DNA of 64,000 nucleotides, taken from Collimonas arenae (GTDB taxonomy: Bacteria; Pseudomonadota; Gammaproteobacteria; Burkholderiales; Burkholderiaceae_D). Positions 1 through 11,859 of the stretch are shown piece after piece; position 1 is the first letter of the stretch; every line of letters begins with the position of its first letter. The stretch lies in NCBI RefSeq assembly GCF_001584165.1, contig NZ_CP013233.1, forward strand, positions 1 to 64,000. The letters run 5' to 3'. The position numbers and the translations under genes were made by a program. The notes below the pieces were generated by a model, which was not told the DNA's origin, did not search any database, and saw only the letters and a list, made by a program, of their open reading frames with translations.

Positions 1-1431
1 ATGGAAAATTTCTGGCAGAGCTGCTCCACCCAGTTGGAGCAGGAGTTGACGCCTCAACAATTTAGCGCGTGGATAAAACCACTGACGCCACTCGATTATG
101 AGGATGGGCGCCTGCGCATAGCAGCGCCGAATCGCTTCAAGCTGGATTGGGTCAAAACGCAGTTTGCCAGCCGCATCACCACGCTCGCGCACCAATATTG
201 GGAAGCGCCGATCGAAGTGGTGTTCGTGCTCGACCCGCGTAAATCCACACCGGCACCATCGGTTTCCAGCATGCCGGTCTCCGTTGCTAATAATAGTGAG
301 CAGTCGGGCGTGCAGTCGTCGGCTGCCAACGGCGGCAATTATGGCAATAGCAACTTCGATCGCCTGCCGGAAGTGCAGACCGAGAACAGCGCCGTCAGTG
401 CCCGCCGCGATCAGTCGCGCATCAATACCGCGCTCAGTTTCGACAGTTTCGTCACCGGCAAGGCCAATCAATTGGCTCGCGCGGCGGCGATCCAGGTGGC
501 CAATAATCCCGGTGTTTCATACAACCCGCTGTTCCTGTATGGTGGCGTCGGCCTTGGTAAAACCCACTTGATCCACGCCATCGGCAACCAGCTGCTGGCT
601 GACAATCCAAACTCGAAGATTCGCTACATCCACGCAGAACAGTACGTTCGCGACGTAGTGACCGCTTACCAACGCAAGGGTTTTGACGATTTTAAGCGTT
701 ATTACCATTCGCTCGATCTGTTGCTGATTGACGACATCCAGTTCTTCGGCGGCAAGAGCCGGACCCAGGAAGAATTCTTCTATGCGTTCGAAGCGTTGAT
801 TGCAGCGAAGAAACAAATCATCATCACCAGCGATACCTATCCGAAGGAAATCACGGGCATGGATGACCGCCTGATTTCACGTTTCGATTCCGGCCTGACG
901 GTCGCGATTGAACCGCCGGAACTGGAAATGCGGGTGGCGATTCTGCTTAAAAAAGCAGCATCCGAAGGCGTCACCTTCTCCGACGACGTGGCGTTTTTTG
1001 TTGCCAAACATTTACGTTCCAACGTCCGCGAACTGGAAGGCGCACTGCGCAAGATTCTTGCTTATTCACGTTTCCATGGCAAAGACATCAGCATCGATGT
1101 TGTCAAGGATGCACTGAAAGATTTGCTGTCGGTACAGAATCGCCAGATCTCGGTTGAGAACATCCAGAAAACCGTGGCTGACTTTTTCAACATCAAAGTT
1201 GCCGATATGTACTCAAAAAAGCGGCCGGCGAATATCGCCCGTCCGCGCCAGATTGCGATGTACCTGGCGAAGGAACTGACCCAGAAAAGTTTGCCGGAAA
1301 TCGGCGAATTGTTCGGCGGCCGCGATCACACCACGGTGTTGCACGCGGTCCGCAAGATCGCCGCCGACCGTACCAAGAATCCCGAGTGCAACCACGAGTT
1401 GCATGTATTAGAGCAAACCCTCAAGGGCTGA
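1..1431 (+). CDS. dnaA: Chromosomal replication initiator DnaA
   Basis: DnaA binds DnaA boxes at oriC as an ATP-bound oligomer and opens the origin. The 476-residue protein shows the usual four parts: an N-terminal domain I (about 1-90), a variable Ser/Asn-rich linker (about 90-140), an AAA+ domain with Walker A GGVGLGKT near 181-188 and Walker B LLLIDD near 241-245, and a C-terminal DNA-binding domain with the signature [11 protein letters not shown] near 439-449. Length matches betaproteobacterial DnaA. dnaN and gyrB follow on the same strand, the classic origin-proximal order. The ATG is the first base of the window, so its promoter and ribosome site are not visible. Confidence 0.98.
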   Translation: MENFWQSCSTQLEQELTPQQFSAWIKPLTPLDYEDGRLRIAAPNRFKLDWVKTQFASRITTLAHQYWEAPIEVVFVLDPRKSTPAPSVSSMPVSVANNSEQSGVQSSAANGGNYGNSNFDRLPEVQTENSAVSARRDQSRINTALSFDSFVTGKANQLARAAAIQVANNPGVSYNPLFLYGGVGLGKTHLIHAIGNQLLADNPNSKIRYIHAEQYVRDVVTAYQRKGFDDFKRYYHSLDLLLIDDIQFFGGKSRTQEEFFYAFEALIAAKKQIIITSDTYPKEITGMDDRLISRFDSGLTVAIEPPELEMRVAILLKKAASEGVTFSDDVAFFVAKHLRSNVRELEGALRKILAYSRFHGKDISIDVVKDALKDLLSVQNRQISVENIQKTVADFFNIKVADMYSKKRPANIARPRQIAMYLAKELTQKSLPEIGELFGGRDHTTVLHAVRKIAADRTKNPECNHELHVLEQTLKG

Positions 1432-1725
1432 TTTTTGTGGTCGGCGAACTGCTTGCCGACCTGTGGATAAGTTTTGAGGTGGCAATTTTTAAGGCAGTCG
1501 GTAAGTGTGGTTTTTTTGTCGTTTTTGTGAAATCCGGAGCAACCGGAGAGGCGAGAAAAAAAGCCGAAAACAAGCCCAGATTTACACCTTGTTGTGAGTC
1601 GTAAGGGGTCGATTTCAGTTACATTTATAGGCTGCGGCAAAGTACAACGCCGAGTATTAATAAGTCATAGGTAATGCATTCAAGCAAGCCGCAATATTTG
1701 TATTTTAAATAACAAGGATATAGCT
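1432..1725. promoter_or_regulatory. dnaA-dnaN intergenic region with one DnaA box
   Basis: This gap of about 290 bp contains a perfect 9-mer DnaA box (TGTGGATAA, the complement of TTATCCACA) at 1462-1470, followed by AT-rich and T-rich tracts. It probably carries the dnaN promoter and may contribute to DnaA binding near the origin. Only one perfect box is visible, so I do not call it oriC; in this group the main origin may lie upstream of dnaA, outside the window. An AAGGA ribosome site precedes dnaN. Confidence 0.5.
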
Positions 1726-2832
1726 ATGCAATTGGTCAAAACCAACCGAGATACCCTTCTCCGGCCACTGCAGATCGTGAGCGGTATTGTCGAGCGTCGG
1801 CACACACTGCCGATTCTGGCCAATATCCTCATTCGCAAAGAAGGCGAAAAGGTCTCGTTCCTGTCTACCGACATCGAAGTGCAAATCACCACCAATGCCA
1901 AGGTTGGCAGCGGCGGTGAAGTTGCTGCTACGACGGTCGCGGCACGTAAGCTGCTGGATATTCTGCGCGCCTTGCCGGACACCGGCGAAGTCTCGTTGAC
2001 CCTCAGTAACAAGCGCATGACAGTGCAATCCGGGAAGTCCCGTTTTGCGCTGCAAACACTGGCCGCCGAAGAGTTTCCGACAGTCGCCCAGGCGGATCAC
2101 TACAACGCCACCGTGACACTGCCGCAAAAGACCCTGAAGCACCTGTTCAACATGGTCCATTTCTCGATGGCCCAGCAAGACATCCGCTATTACCTGAACG
2201 GCCTGCTGCTGGTCCTCGACGGCAAGAACGTGATCGCAGTCGCCACCGATGGCCACCGTCTGGCGTTTTGCCAGGTCGCCACCGAGCAGGAATTCGCGCG
2301 CCAGGAAGTCATTATCCCGCGCAAGACCATCATTGAATTGCAACGCCTGCTGGAAGAAACCGACGAACCGGTCCAGCTCGAAATCGCCAACAACCAGGTC
2401 AAGCTGTCGTTCGCCGATATCGAACTGATTTCCAAGCTGGTCGAAGGCAAGTTCCCCGACTACACCCGCGTGGTGCCGAAGGGTTACAAGAACGATTTCA
2501 CCATCAGCCGCGATCAGCTGCTGCGCTCGCTGCAACGCGCCGCCATCATGACCAGCGACAAGTTCAAGGGCGTGCGTTGGGTCGTGACGCCAGGCAGCCT
2601 GAAGATCAGCTCCACCAATGCTGACCAGGAAGAAGCGATCGAAGAACTCGAAATCGATTACGGCGGCGATAGCGTCGACATCGGTTTCAACGTCACTTAC
2701 CTGCTCGATGTACTCAACAACCTGAAGGGCGACAACGTCAACATCGCCCTCGGCGACGCAAACTCTTCGGCACTGATCACCGTGCCGGAAAACGCCGATT
2801 TCAAGTACGTAGTCATGCCAATGCGCATCTAG
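1726..2832 (+). CDS. dnaN: DNA polymerase III subunit beta (sliding clamp)
   Basis: The beta clamp is a ring-shaped dimer that tethers DNA polymerase III to DNA. The 368-residue product starts MQLVKTNRDTLLRPLQIVSG and ends in the typical VVMPMRI tail, with length close to the 366 residues of the E. coli clamp, consistent with three clamp folds of about 120 residues. It lies between dnaA and gyrB, as expected for an origin region. An AAGGA motif precedes the ATG at a suitable distance. Nothing odd is seen in the frame. Confidence 0.98.
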   Translation: MQLVKTNRDTLLRPLQIVSGIVERRHTLPILANILIRKEGEKVSFLSTDIEVQITTNAKVGSGGEVAATTVAARKLLDILRALPDTGEVSLTLSNKRMTVQSGKSRFALQTLAAEEFPTVAQADHYNATVTLPQKTLKHLFNMVHFSMAQQDIRYYLNGLLLVLDGKNVIAVATDGHRLAFCQVATEQEFARQEVIIPRKTIIELQRLLEETDEPVQLEIANNQVKLSFADIELISKLVEGKFPDYTRVVPKGYKNDFTISRDQLLRSLQRAAIMTSDKFKGVRWVVTPGSLKISSTNADQEEAIEELEIDYGGDSVDIGFNVTYLLDVLNNLKGDNVNIALGDANSSALITVPENADFKYVVMPMRI

Positions 2833-2884
2833 CCAAGCGCGCTGTCGCTTGTGCCGTCTGGACGACCTCAACTCGGCGTCCCCC

Positions 2885-2965
2885 GTCATTCCCGCGAACG
2901 CGGGAATCCATGGTACGGACGAGGCAAGCGGCAAAAAGATGGACTCCCGCGATCGCGGGAATGAC
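2885..2965. repeat. BIME-like paired palindrome, copy 1 (dnaN-gyrB gap)
   Basis: Two palindromic units face each other: one at 2885-2910 (core TTCCCGCGAACGCGGGAA) and an inverted partner at 2940-2965 (core TCCCGCGATCGCGGGAA). Each is flanked by GTCA on the outside and TCCA on the inside. The same pair occurs at 19303-19382 and 48463-48538. It is a REP/BIME-type dispersed intergenic repeat. Confidence 0.85.
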
Positions 2966-3078
2966 GGCGGGAGCATGTAGTTGTAGCCGTAGGGTGGGCA
3001 AGCTTTTCTGCCCACGCACTCCCCCCAGCTTTGCTTGTAAAAACAGCATCAGCCCCAATATATATAGTTCCGAAGTAA

Positions 3079-5577
<2,499 letters not shown>

Positions 5578-5777
5578 TTTAGTGGGTGTAGGATTTCACG
5601 ATGCTTGCAGTTATTCTCGCTAGTTGCTTCACCCCGACAGGGGGACTATAGCTAGCGTGTAGGGAGTCATCGACAGTGAAAAAAAATTACTCAGGTGACG
5701 GTCGTTATACGCAACAGCGAAAAGAGTGTATGAATTTGGATCGCGTTTCCCCTTGGTAAATATGGAGGCGATAGCCA

Positions 5778-8576
5778 GTGGCCAAATCTGAGGTACAAAC
5801 GCGGTCAGAGCTTATAGACCAGCAATTGGCCTTATCCGGTTGGAATGTCAAAGATCCCACGCAGGTAATTGAGGAATTCGACATCCTCACTGAATTGCCC
5901 GAAGGCGTGGCGGAACGACGCACTCCCTATGAAGGTCATCAATACAGTGATTACGTCCTGCTAGGGAAAGACAGTAGGCCTCTTGCCATCATCGAAGCCA
6001 AGAAATCCAGCCGCGATGCCGCCTTCGGCCGCGAGCAAGCCAAACAGTACTGCTATCACACCCAGAAGCAACTGGGCGGCGAGCTGCCATTTTGTTTCTA
6101 TACCAATGGCTTAGAAATCTATTTTTGGGACCTGGAAAACGCCCCGCCCCGCAAGGTGGTCGGTTTCCCGACGCGCGACGATTTGGAACGCTTTGCGTAC
6201 ATCCGTCGTAACCGCAAGCCGCTGACGCAAGAGTTCATCAACACTTCGATTGCCGGGCGCGATTACCAGATCCGTGCGATTCGCTCAGTGCTTGAAGGCA
6301 TCGAACAGAAGAAACGAGACTTCCTGCTGGTGATGGCCACTGGCACCGGTAAGACCCGCACCTGCATCGCCATGGCTGACGCACTTATGCGTGCGGGACA
6401 CGCCGAGAAGGTTTTGTTTCTGGTCGACCGCATTGCCTTACGAGAGCAAGCCCTAGCTGCGTTCAAGGAGCACATGCCCAACGAGCCTCGTTGGCCCAAT
6501 GTGGGTGAAAAGCTCATAGCCAAAGATCGTCGCATCTACGTGGCAACCTACCCGACAATGCTCAACATCATCCGAGATGAGGAACAGCACCTTTCGCCGC
6601 ATTTCTTTGATTTCATCGTCGTGGATGAAAGCCACCGCTCAATCTACAACACCTACGGCGAAATCCTCGATTACTTCAAGACCATCACACTCGGGCTGAC
6701 GGCTACGCCAACAGACATCATCGACCACAACACCTTTCAACTCTTCCACTGCGAAGACGGGCTGCCCACCTTCGCCTACACATTTGAAGAAGCCGTGAAT
6801 CGTGTGCCACCTTATCTCTGCAACTTCCAGGTCATGAAGATCCAGACCAAGTTCCAGATGGAGGGTATTAGCAAGCGAACCATTTCACTTGAGGACCAAA
6901 AGAAGCTGATATTACAGGGCAAGGGTGTCGAAGAGATCAACTTCGAAGGCACGCAACTGGAAAAGCAGGTGATCAATAAGGGCACCAACACTTTGATCGT
7001 CAAGGAATTCATGGAGGAGTCTATCAAGGACGTCAACGGCGTCCTACCTGGCAAGACTATTTTCTTCTGTTCCTCCAAAGCCCATGCCCGCCGTATCGAA
7101 GAAATTTTCGACAAGCTCTACCCACATTATCACGGCGAACTGGCCAAGGTACTAGTGTCAGACGACTCGCGTGTGTACGGCAAGGGCGGCCTGCTCGATC
7201 AATTCACTAGTAGCGACATGCCGCGTATTGCCATCAGTGTAGACTTACTCGACACCGGTATTGATGTGCGCGAGATCGTCAACCTGGTCTTTGCCAAGCC
7301 GGTGTATTCTTACACCAAGTTTTGGCAGATGATCGGGCGCGGCACCCGTTTGCTGGAAAGCAGTAAGCCCAAGCCTTGGTGCACTGAGAAGGATGTGTTC
7401 CTGATTCTCGACTGCTGGGACAACTTTGAATACTTCAAACTCCGACCCAAGGGAAAGGAGCTTAAGCCTCAGCTGCCGCTCCCAGTGCGGCTGGTGGGAC
7501 TACGCCTCGACAAGATCGACAAGGCCATAGCAAGGGACCACACCGACATCGCCGCACGCGAAGTCGCCAAGCTGCGCCAGCAGATCGCTGTATTGCCCAA
7601 AGACTCCGTGGTGATCAAGGAAGCCGCTGTTGCGTTGGCTCGGCTGGACGAAGAGAACTTCTGGATCAGTCTCACACCCCAGAAACTCGAATTCCTTCGC
7701 AATGAAATCAAGCCTCTATTCCGCACTGTGTCGGAAGCCGACTTCAAGGCCATGCGTTTCGAGCGCGACCTGCTCGAATACTCGCTGGCCATACTGAATG
7801 AGGACAAAGGACAGGCAGACACCCTCAAGGAAGGCATCTCCGAACAAATCAGCGAATTACCGCTATCGGTCAGGTTTGTGAAACATGAAGAGACACTTAT
7901 TCGCGCAGCACAAACCAGCTACTACTGGGCCAAAGCCGACGAAGATGATTTGGACGAACTGATAGCCAAGCTCGGCCCGTTGATGAAATTCCGTGAACAG
8001 ATGACCGGGCTGGAGCCGGTACATCTGGACCTGACTGACGTGCTGCACAACAAGGAGATGGTCGAGTTCGGTCCGCAACACCAAGCCGTCGCCATCAACC
8101 GCTACCGCGAAATGGTCGAAACGCTGATTACCGAACTTACCGAGCACAATCCGGTGCTACAAAAGATCAAGAACGGTGAAACGGTCACTGCCGATGAAGC
8201 CAACGCGCTGGCCGAACTACTGCATGAAGAACATCCGCACGTCACCGAAGACCTGCTGCGCCAAGTCTACAAGAACCGCAAAGCGCACTTCATTCAGTTC
8301 ATTCGTCACATGCTCGGTATTGAAGTGCTGAAGAGCTTTCCCGACGAGGTCAATGCAGCTTTTGACCAGTTCATTCGTGCCCACACCACACTCAGCAGCC
8401 GGCAGATGGAATTCCTCAACCTGCTGAAAAACTTCATCATCGAGCGCGAAAAGGTGGAAAAAAAAGACCTTATCAACGCCCCCTTCACAGTGATCCACCC
8501 TCAGGGCATCCGTGGCGTATTCAGCCCGGCCGAAATCAATGAAATCCTGCAGCTGACCGAACGGTTGGCTGCCTAA
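5778..8576 (+). CDS. hsdR: Type I restriction enzyme, R subunit (HsdR)
   Basis: HsdR is the translocase and nuclease subunit of a type I restriction enzyme. It pulls DNA in an ATP-dependent way and cuts far from the recognition site. The 932-residue protein has an N-terminal PD-(D/E)XK nuclease region (YSDY near 56, IIEAKK near 71-76), a DEAD-type helicase with Walker A MATGTGKTRTC near 186-196, DESH near 283 and a late motor motif IGRGTRL near 518, and a helical C-terminal part. The start is GTG, chosen because GGAGG lies nine bases upstream at 5764-5768; no better ATG is available. hsdM follows after 15 bases. The 200-bp gap from gyrB shows no gene and marks the likely left edge of the island. 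Confidence 0.95.
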   Translation: MAKSEVQTRSELIDQQLALSGWNVKDPTQVIEEFDILTELPEGVAERRTPYEGHQYSDYVLLGKDSRPLAIIEAKKSSRDAAFGREQAKQYCYHTQKQLGGELPFCFYTNGLEIYFWDLENAPPRKVVGFPTRDDLERFAYIRRNRKPLTQEFINTSIAGRDYQIRAIRSVLEGIEQKKRDFLLVMATGTGKTRTCIAMADALMRAGHAEKVLFLVDRIALREQALAAFKEHMPNEPRWPNVGEKLIAKDRRIYVATYPTMLNIIRDEEQHLSPHFFDFIVVDESHRSIYNTYGEILDYFKTITLGLTATPTDIIDHNTFQLFHCEDGLPTFAYTFEEAVNRVPPYLCNFQVMKIQTKFQMEGISKRTISLEDQKKLILQGKGVEEINFEGTQLEKQVINKGTNTLIVKEFMEESIKDVNGVLPGKTIFFCSSKAHARRIEEIFDKLYPHYHGELAKVLVSDDSRVYGKGGLLDQFTSSDMPRIAISVDLLDTGIDVREIVNLVFAKPVYSYTKFWQMIGRGTRLLESSKPKPWCTEKDVFLILDCWDNFEYFKLRPKGKELKPQLPLPVRLVGLRLDKIDKAIARDHTDIAAREVAKLRQQIAVLPKDSVVIKEAAVALARLDEENFWISLTPQKLEFLRNEIKPLFRTVSEADFKAMRFERDLLEYSLAILNEDKGQADTLKEGISEQISELPLSVRFVKHEETLIRAAQTSYYWAKADEDDLDELIAKLGPLMKFREQMTGLEPVHLDLTDVLHNKEMVEFGPQHQAVAINRYREMVETLITELTEHNPVLQKIKNGETVTADEANALAELLHEEHPHVTEDLLRQVYKNRKAHFIQFIRHMLGIEVLKSFPDEVNAAFDQFIRAHTTLSSRQMEFLNLLKNFIIEREKVEKKDLINAPFTVIHPQGIRGVFSPAEINEILQLTERLAA

Positions 8577-8591
8577 GAAACTAGATACATT

Positions 8592-10255
8592 ATGCTACAG
8601 AACAACCCCGAACTCAAAAGCAAGATCGACCAACTCTGGAACAAATTCTGGAGCGGAGGTATCAGTAATCCGCTCACAGCCATCGAGCAGATCACCTATT
8701 TGCTGTTCATGAAGCGACTCGACGAGCTGGACCAGAAACGGCAAGCCGATGCCGACTGGACCGGCGAGAACTATACCTCCAAGTTCGAAGGCAGCTGGAT
8801 TCCGCCCGAATACCGCAACCAGCCAGCGCCTGAGAAATTCGCCATAGATAAACGCACTCTGCGCTGGAATGAATTCAAGCGCATGCAAGCTGAAGAGATG
8901 TTACTGCATGTGCAGGGTAAGGTGTTCCCCTTTCTGAAAGACCTGAACGGCGCCGAGTCCAACTTCACTCACCACATGAAGAACGCCGTATTCATCATCC
9001 CCAAGCCAGCCCTGCTGGTGGAGGCGGTAAAGACTATCGACGAAATCTTCGAAGTGATGGAGAAGGACTCGCAAGAGAAGGGCCAGGCCTTCCAGGACAT
9101 CCAGGGCGATGTGTATGAAATGCTGCTGTCCGAGATCGCCACCGCCGGCAAGAACGGCCAGTTCCGCACCCCACGCCACATCATCAAGCTTATTGCCGAG
9201 CTGGTGCAACCACAACTGGGCCACAAGATCGCCGACCCTGCTTGTGGCTCCGGCGGGTTCCTGCTTGGTGCGTACCAGTATATCGTCACACAGCTTGCCA
9301 TCAAGGCGGGTAAGTCGGATCTCACGCCCGATGAAGACGGTTTCGTGCGCACGTCGATCGCCGCCGGCCTCACTGAAAAGGCTCAAGCCGTTCTAGCCGG
9401 TTCATTGTGGGCTATGATATCGACGCCACCATGGTCCGCTTGGGGCTGATGAACCTGATGATGCACGGCATCGACGAACCACACATTGATTACAAAGATA
9501 CCCTCAGCAAGAGCTACACCGAAGAGTCTGAATACGACATCGTGATGGCCAACCCGCCCTTCACCGGCAGCATCGATAAGGGCGACATCAATACAAACCT
9601 GCAACTTGCCACTACCAAGACCGAGCTGCTGTTTGTCGAAAACATCTATCGCCTGCTTAAGAAGGGTGGCACCGCCGGTGTGATCGTGCCACAGGGCGTG
9701 TTGTTCGGCTCCGGAGGTGCGTTCAAGACCTTGCGCCAGATGCTGGTCGAGCGCTGCGATTTCAAGGCGGTGATCACCCTACCCAGTGGCGTGTTCAAAC
9801 CTTATGCTGGGGTCAGCACCGCCATCCTGTTATTCACCAAAGTCTGGGGGCCGAAGGACAAGCTCACCCAGCCAGCCACAGAACACGTCTGGTTCTACGA
9901 AATGGCGGCCGACGGCTATTCGTTGGACGACAAGCGTAGCAAGCGGGAAGGCTTTGGCGACTTGCAAGACATCATCGCCAGATACCACGCCCGCAACCCC
10001 GCCACCAATATTGATCGCACGGCGAAATGCTTCATGGTGCCGCTCGCTGAGATCGCGGACGACAAGAACAACTACGACCTCTCACCCTCGCGCTACAAAA
10101 CGGATGTGTTTGAAGAACAGCACTACGAAGCGCCAGGCGTAATTCTGGATCGGCTGATTCAAGCCGAAGTGGGCGATGTAGATAGAGCAGAGCTGACCAA
10201 GATGCAAAGCGGTATCGTGCGTGAATTGCTTGAGTTAAGGGGGATGGTGGGATGA
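8592..10255 (+). pseudogene. hsdM: Type I RM methyltransferase subunit HsdM, frameshifted
   Basis: HsdM is the N6-adenine methyltransferase that, with HsdS, protects host DNA. The gene is split into two overlapping frames, 8592-9449 and 9407-10255. The first holds the HsdM N-terminal domain and SAM-binding motif DPACGSGGFLL (near residue 215); the second holds the catalytic motif NPPF (near base 9551). Restoring one G to the GGG run at 9409-9411 gives a continuous SLWGYDIDATMVRLGLMN and an uninterrupted protein of about 554 residues, normal for HsdM. The split is therefore a single-base deletion, either a sequencing error or a real off-switch. Its stop overlaps the hsdS start (ATGA). If the deletion is real, HsdR without modification would be risky for the cell, which favours an error. 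Confidence 0.85.
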
Positions 10256-11853
10256 CAAAATCCGTGCCCCAAACACTCGGTTCGGCTATTTCAATTGCTA
10301 AGGGCAAGAAACACGAAATAACGACCTCACCATCCGGCGCAGCAAAGCGATTGATCGGCATCGATGACCTTCGAAACGATGACCTGATTCGTTACACAGA
10401 CGACCTCACTGGTACCGAAGCGAGTTTAGACGACGTGTTAATCGCTTGGGATGGGGCAAACGCCGGAACCATTGGGTATGGGAAAAATGGTTACATCGGT
10501 AGCACCATTGCACGTCTTCGTATTAGAAATAATGTACAACTGTTTACTCCATTCCTCGGGATGTACCTGAAATCCAAGTTCGCCTATCTGCGACAGACCG
10601 CAACGGGTGCGACGATTCCGCATATCAATAGGAACGCGCTGGAAAGCATCCCGCTGCCGGTAATCGATTTCGAAGACCAAATCCGCGTTGCTCATCTGCT
10701 CGGCAAAATTGAAGCACTGATTACCCAGCGCAAACACCACCTGCAACAACTCGACGACCTGCTACAGAGCTTATTTCTGGAAATGTTCTCGCCCAAAGCG
10801 CCCGGTTATACAGATTGGCCACTGGTAGAGATAAAGGATCTGGCGGCGAAACACAAAGGCGCGATGCGTACAGGCCCATTTGGATCAAACTTGTTGCACA
10901 GTGAATTTACTACCGACGGTGATGTGGCAGTGTTGGGTATTGATAACGCCGTTCAAAATCGCTTCGCATGGGATGAGCGCCGCTATATCTCCAGGAAAAA
11001 GTACCAAGAACTTGAAAACTACAGAATTTATCCAGACGATGTAATCGTCACCATCATGGGCACGATTGGTCGTTCGGCGGTGATTCCTGATGACATTCCT
11101 CTGGCAATCAATACCAAGCACTTGGCGGCGATTACTCTAAATAGAGAAATCGCAAGTCCACTGTTCTTGTCCTACTCGATTCATTCGAATCCCTTCATTC
11201 TCAATCAGTTTAAGAGCAAGAACCGCGGAGCAATTATGAGCGGCTTGAACCTTGGCCTTATCAAAGAAACGAAACTTAAACGCCCTCCAATTGATTTGCA
11301 AAATGATTTCGCGGCAGCTCACAAATTGATTGATAAGATGAAATCTCGCTACCAGGAAAGCCTTACTGATCTCGAATCCCTTTATGGAGCTCTCAGCCAG
11401 CAGGCTTTCAAGGGTGAACTCGATTTGTCGCGCGTACCACTGGCTAGCGAACAGACTCATTTGTCACACGAACAACAAGCACAAGCAGAGCGATCAACCT
11501 CGCCGAAGCAACCGACCACACCTAGTGAGCTCGTCAATGAGCTAGTGCAAGCCGCGCAACCAGCAGCAGATGCGCGTAATGAGTTACTTGCTCGTTGGTT
11601 AAAGCAATACCTAACGAATATGTCTCCGGATGCCAACCTGGGCTCCGCGCAGTTTTTGGAATCGGCGTGGCAGCTAGTACAAGCGATACAACTTGAAACC
11701 GATGGCGCCACCCCCGCGCTGACGCTGGACGATTACGACGAGCTGAAAGACTTGATCTTTGAAAAATTGAGGGCCGGCGACTTGATACAAATTTTCGATA
11801 TACATAGCAATCGAGTTGAACTTCAAAAGCGACCGACCGATTGTGGGACGTGA
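10252..11853 (+). CDS. hsdS: Type I restriction enzyme specificity subunit HsdS
   Basis: HsdS gives the type I complex its DNA recognition sequence and binds two HsdM subunits. The 533-residue protein shows the usual layout: a first target-recognition domain (about 1-140), a conserved helical spacer (about 141-183, VAHLLGKIEALITQRK and LQQLDDLLQSLF), a second recognition domain (about 190-360), and a second conserved helix with LYGALSQQAFKGELDL near 380-398. A C-terminal extension of roughly 130 residues is longer than in most HsdS proteins and is predicted to be largely helical; its role is unknown. The start overlaps the hsdM stop by four bases, so translation is probably coupled. Confidence 0.92.
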   Translation: MTKSVPQTLGSAISIAKGKKHEITTSPSGAAKRLIGIDDLRNDDLIRYTDDLTGTEASLDDVLIAWDGANAGTIGYGKNGYIGSTIARLRIRNNVQLFTPFLGMYLKSKFAYLRQTATGATIPHINRNALESIPLPVIDFEDQIRVAHLLGKIEALITQRKHHLQQLDDLLQSLFLEMFSPKAPGYTDWPLVEIKDLAAKHKGAMRTGPFGSNLLHSEFTTDGDVAVLGIDNAVQNRFAWDERRYISRKKYQELENYRIYPDDVIVTIMGTIGRSAVIPDDIPLAINTKHLAAITLNREIASPLFLSYSIHSNPFILNQFKSKNRGAIMSGLNLGLIKETKLKRPPIDLQNDFAAAHKLIDKMKSRYQESLTDLESLYGALSQQAFKGELDLSRVPLASEQTHLSHEQQAQAERSTSPKQPTTPSELVNELVQAAQPAADARNELLARWLKQYLTNMSPDANLGSAQFLESAWQLVQAIQLETDGATPALTLDDYDELKDLIFEKLRAGDLIQIFDIHSNRVELQKRPTDCGT

Positions 11854-11859
11854 TAGATC

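Noticed and set aside
2885..2965. CRISPR repeat
   Set aside because: Only two facing palindromic units without regular spacers; the same pair recurs at distant sites, as for REP elements.
1705..3015. A 436-codon open frame antisense to dnaN
   Set aside because: It mirrors dnaN and runs through the palindromic repeat; no ribosome site or domain.
9407..9449. Programmed -1 frameshift in hsdM
   Set aside because: No slippery heptamer or downstream pseudoknot is seen; a missing G explains the break better.
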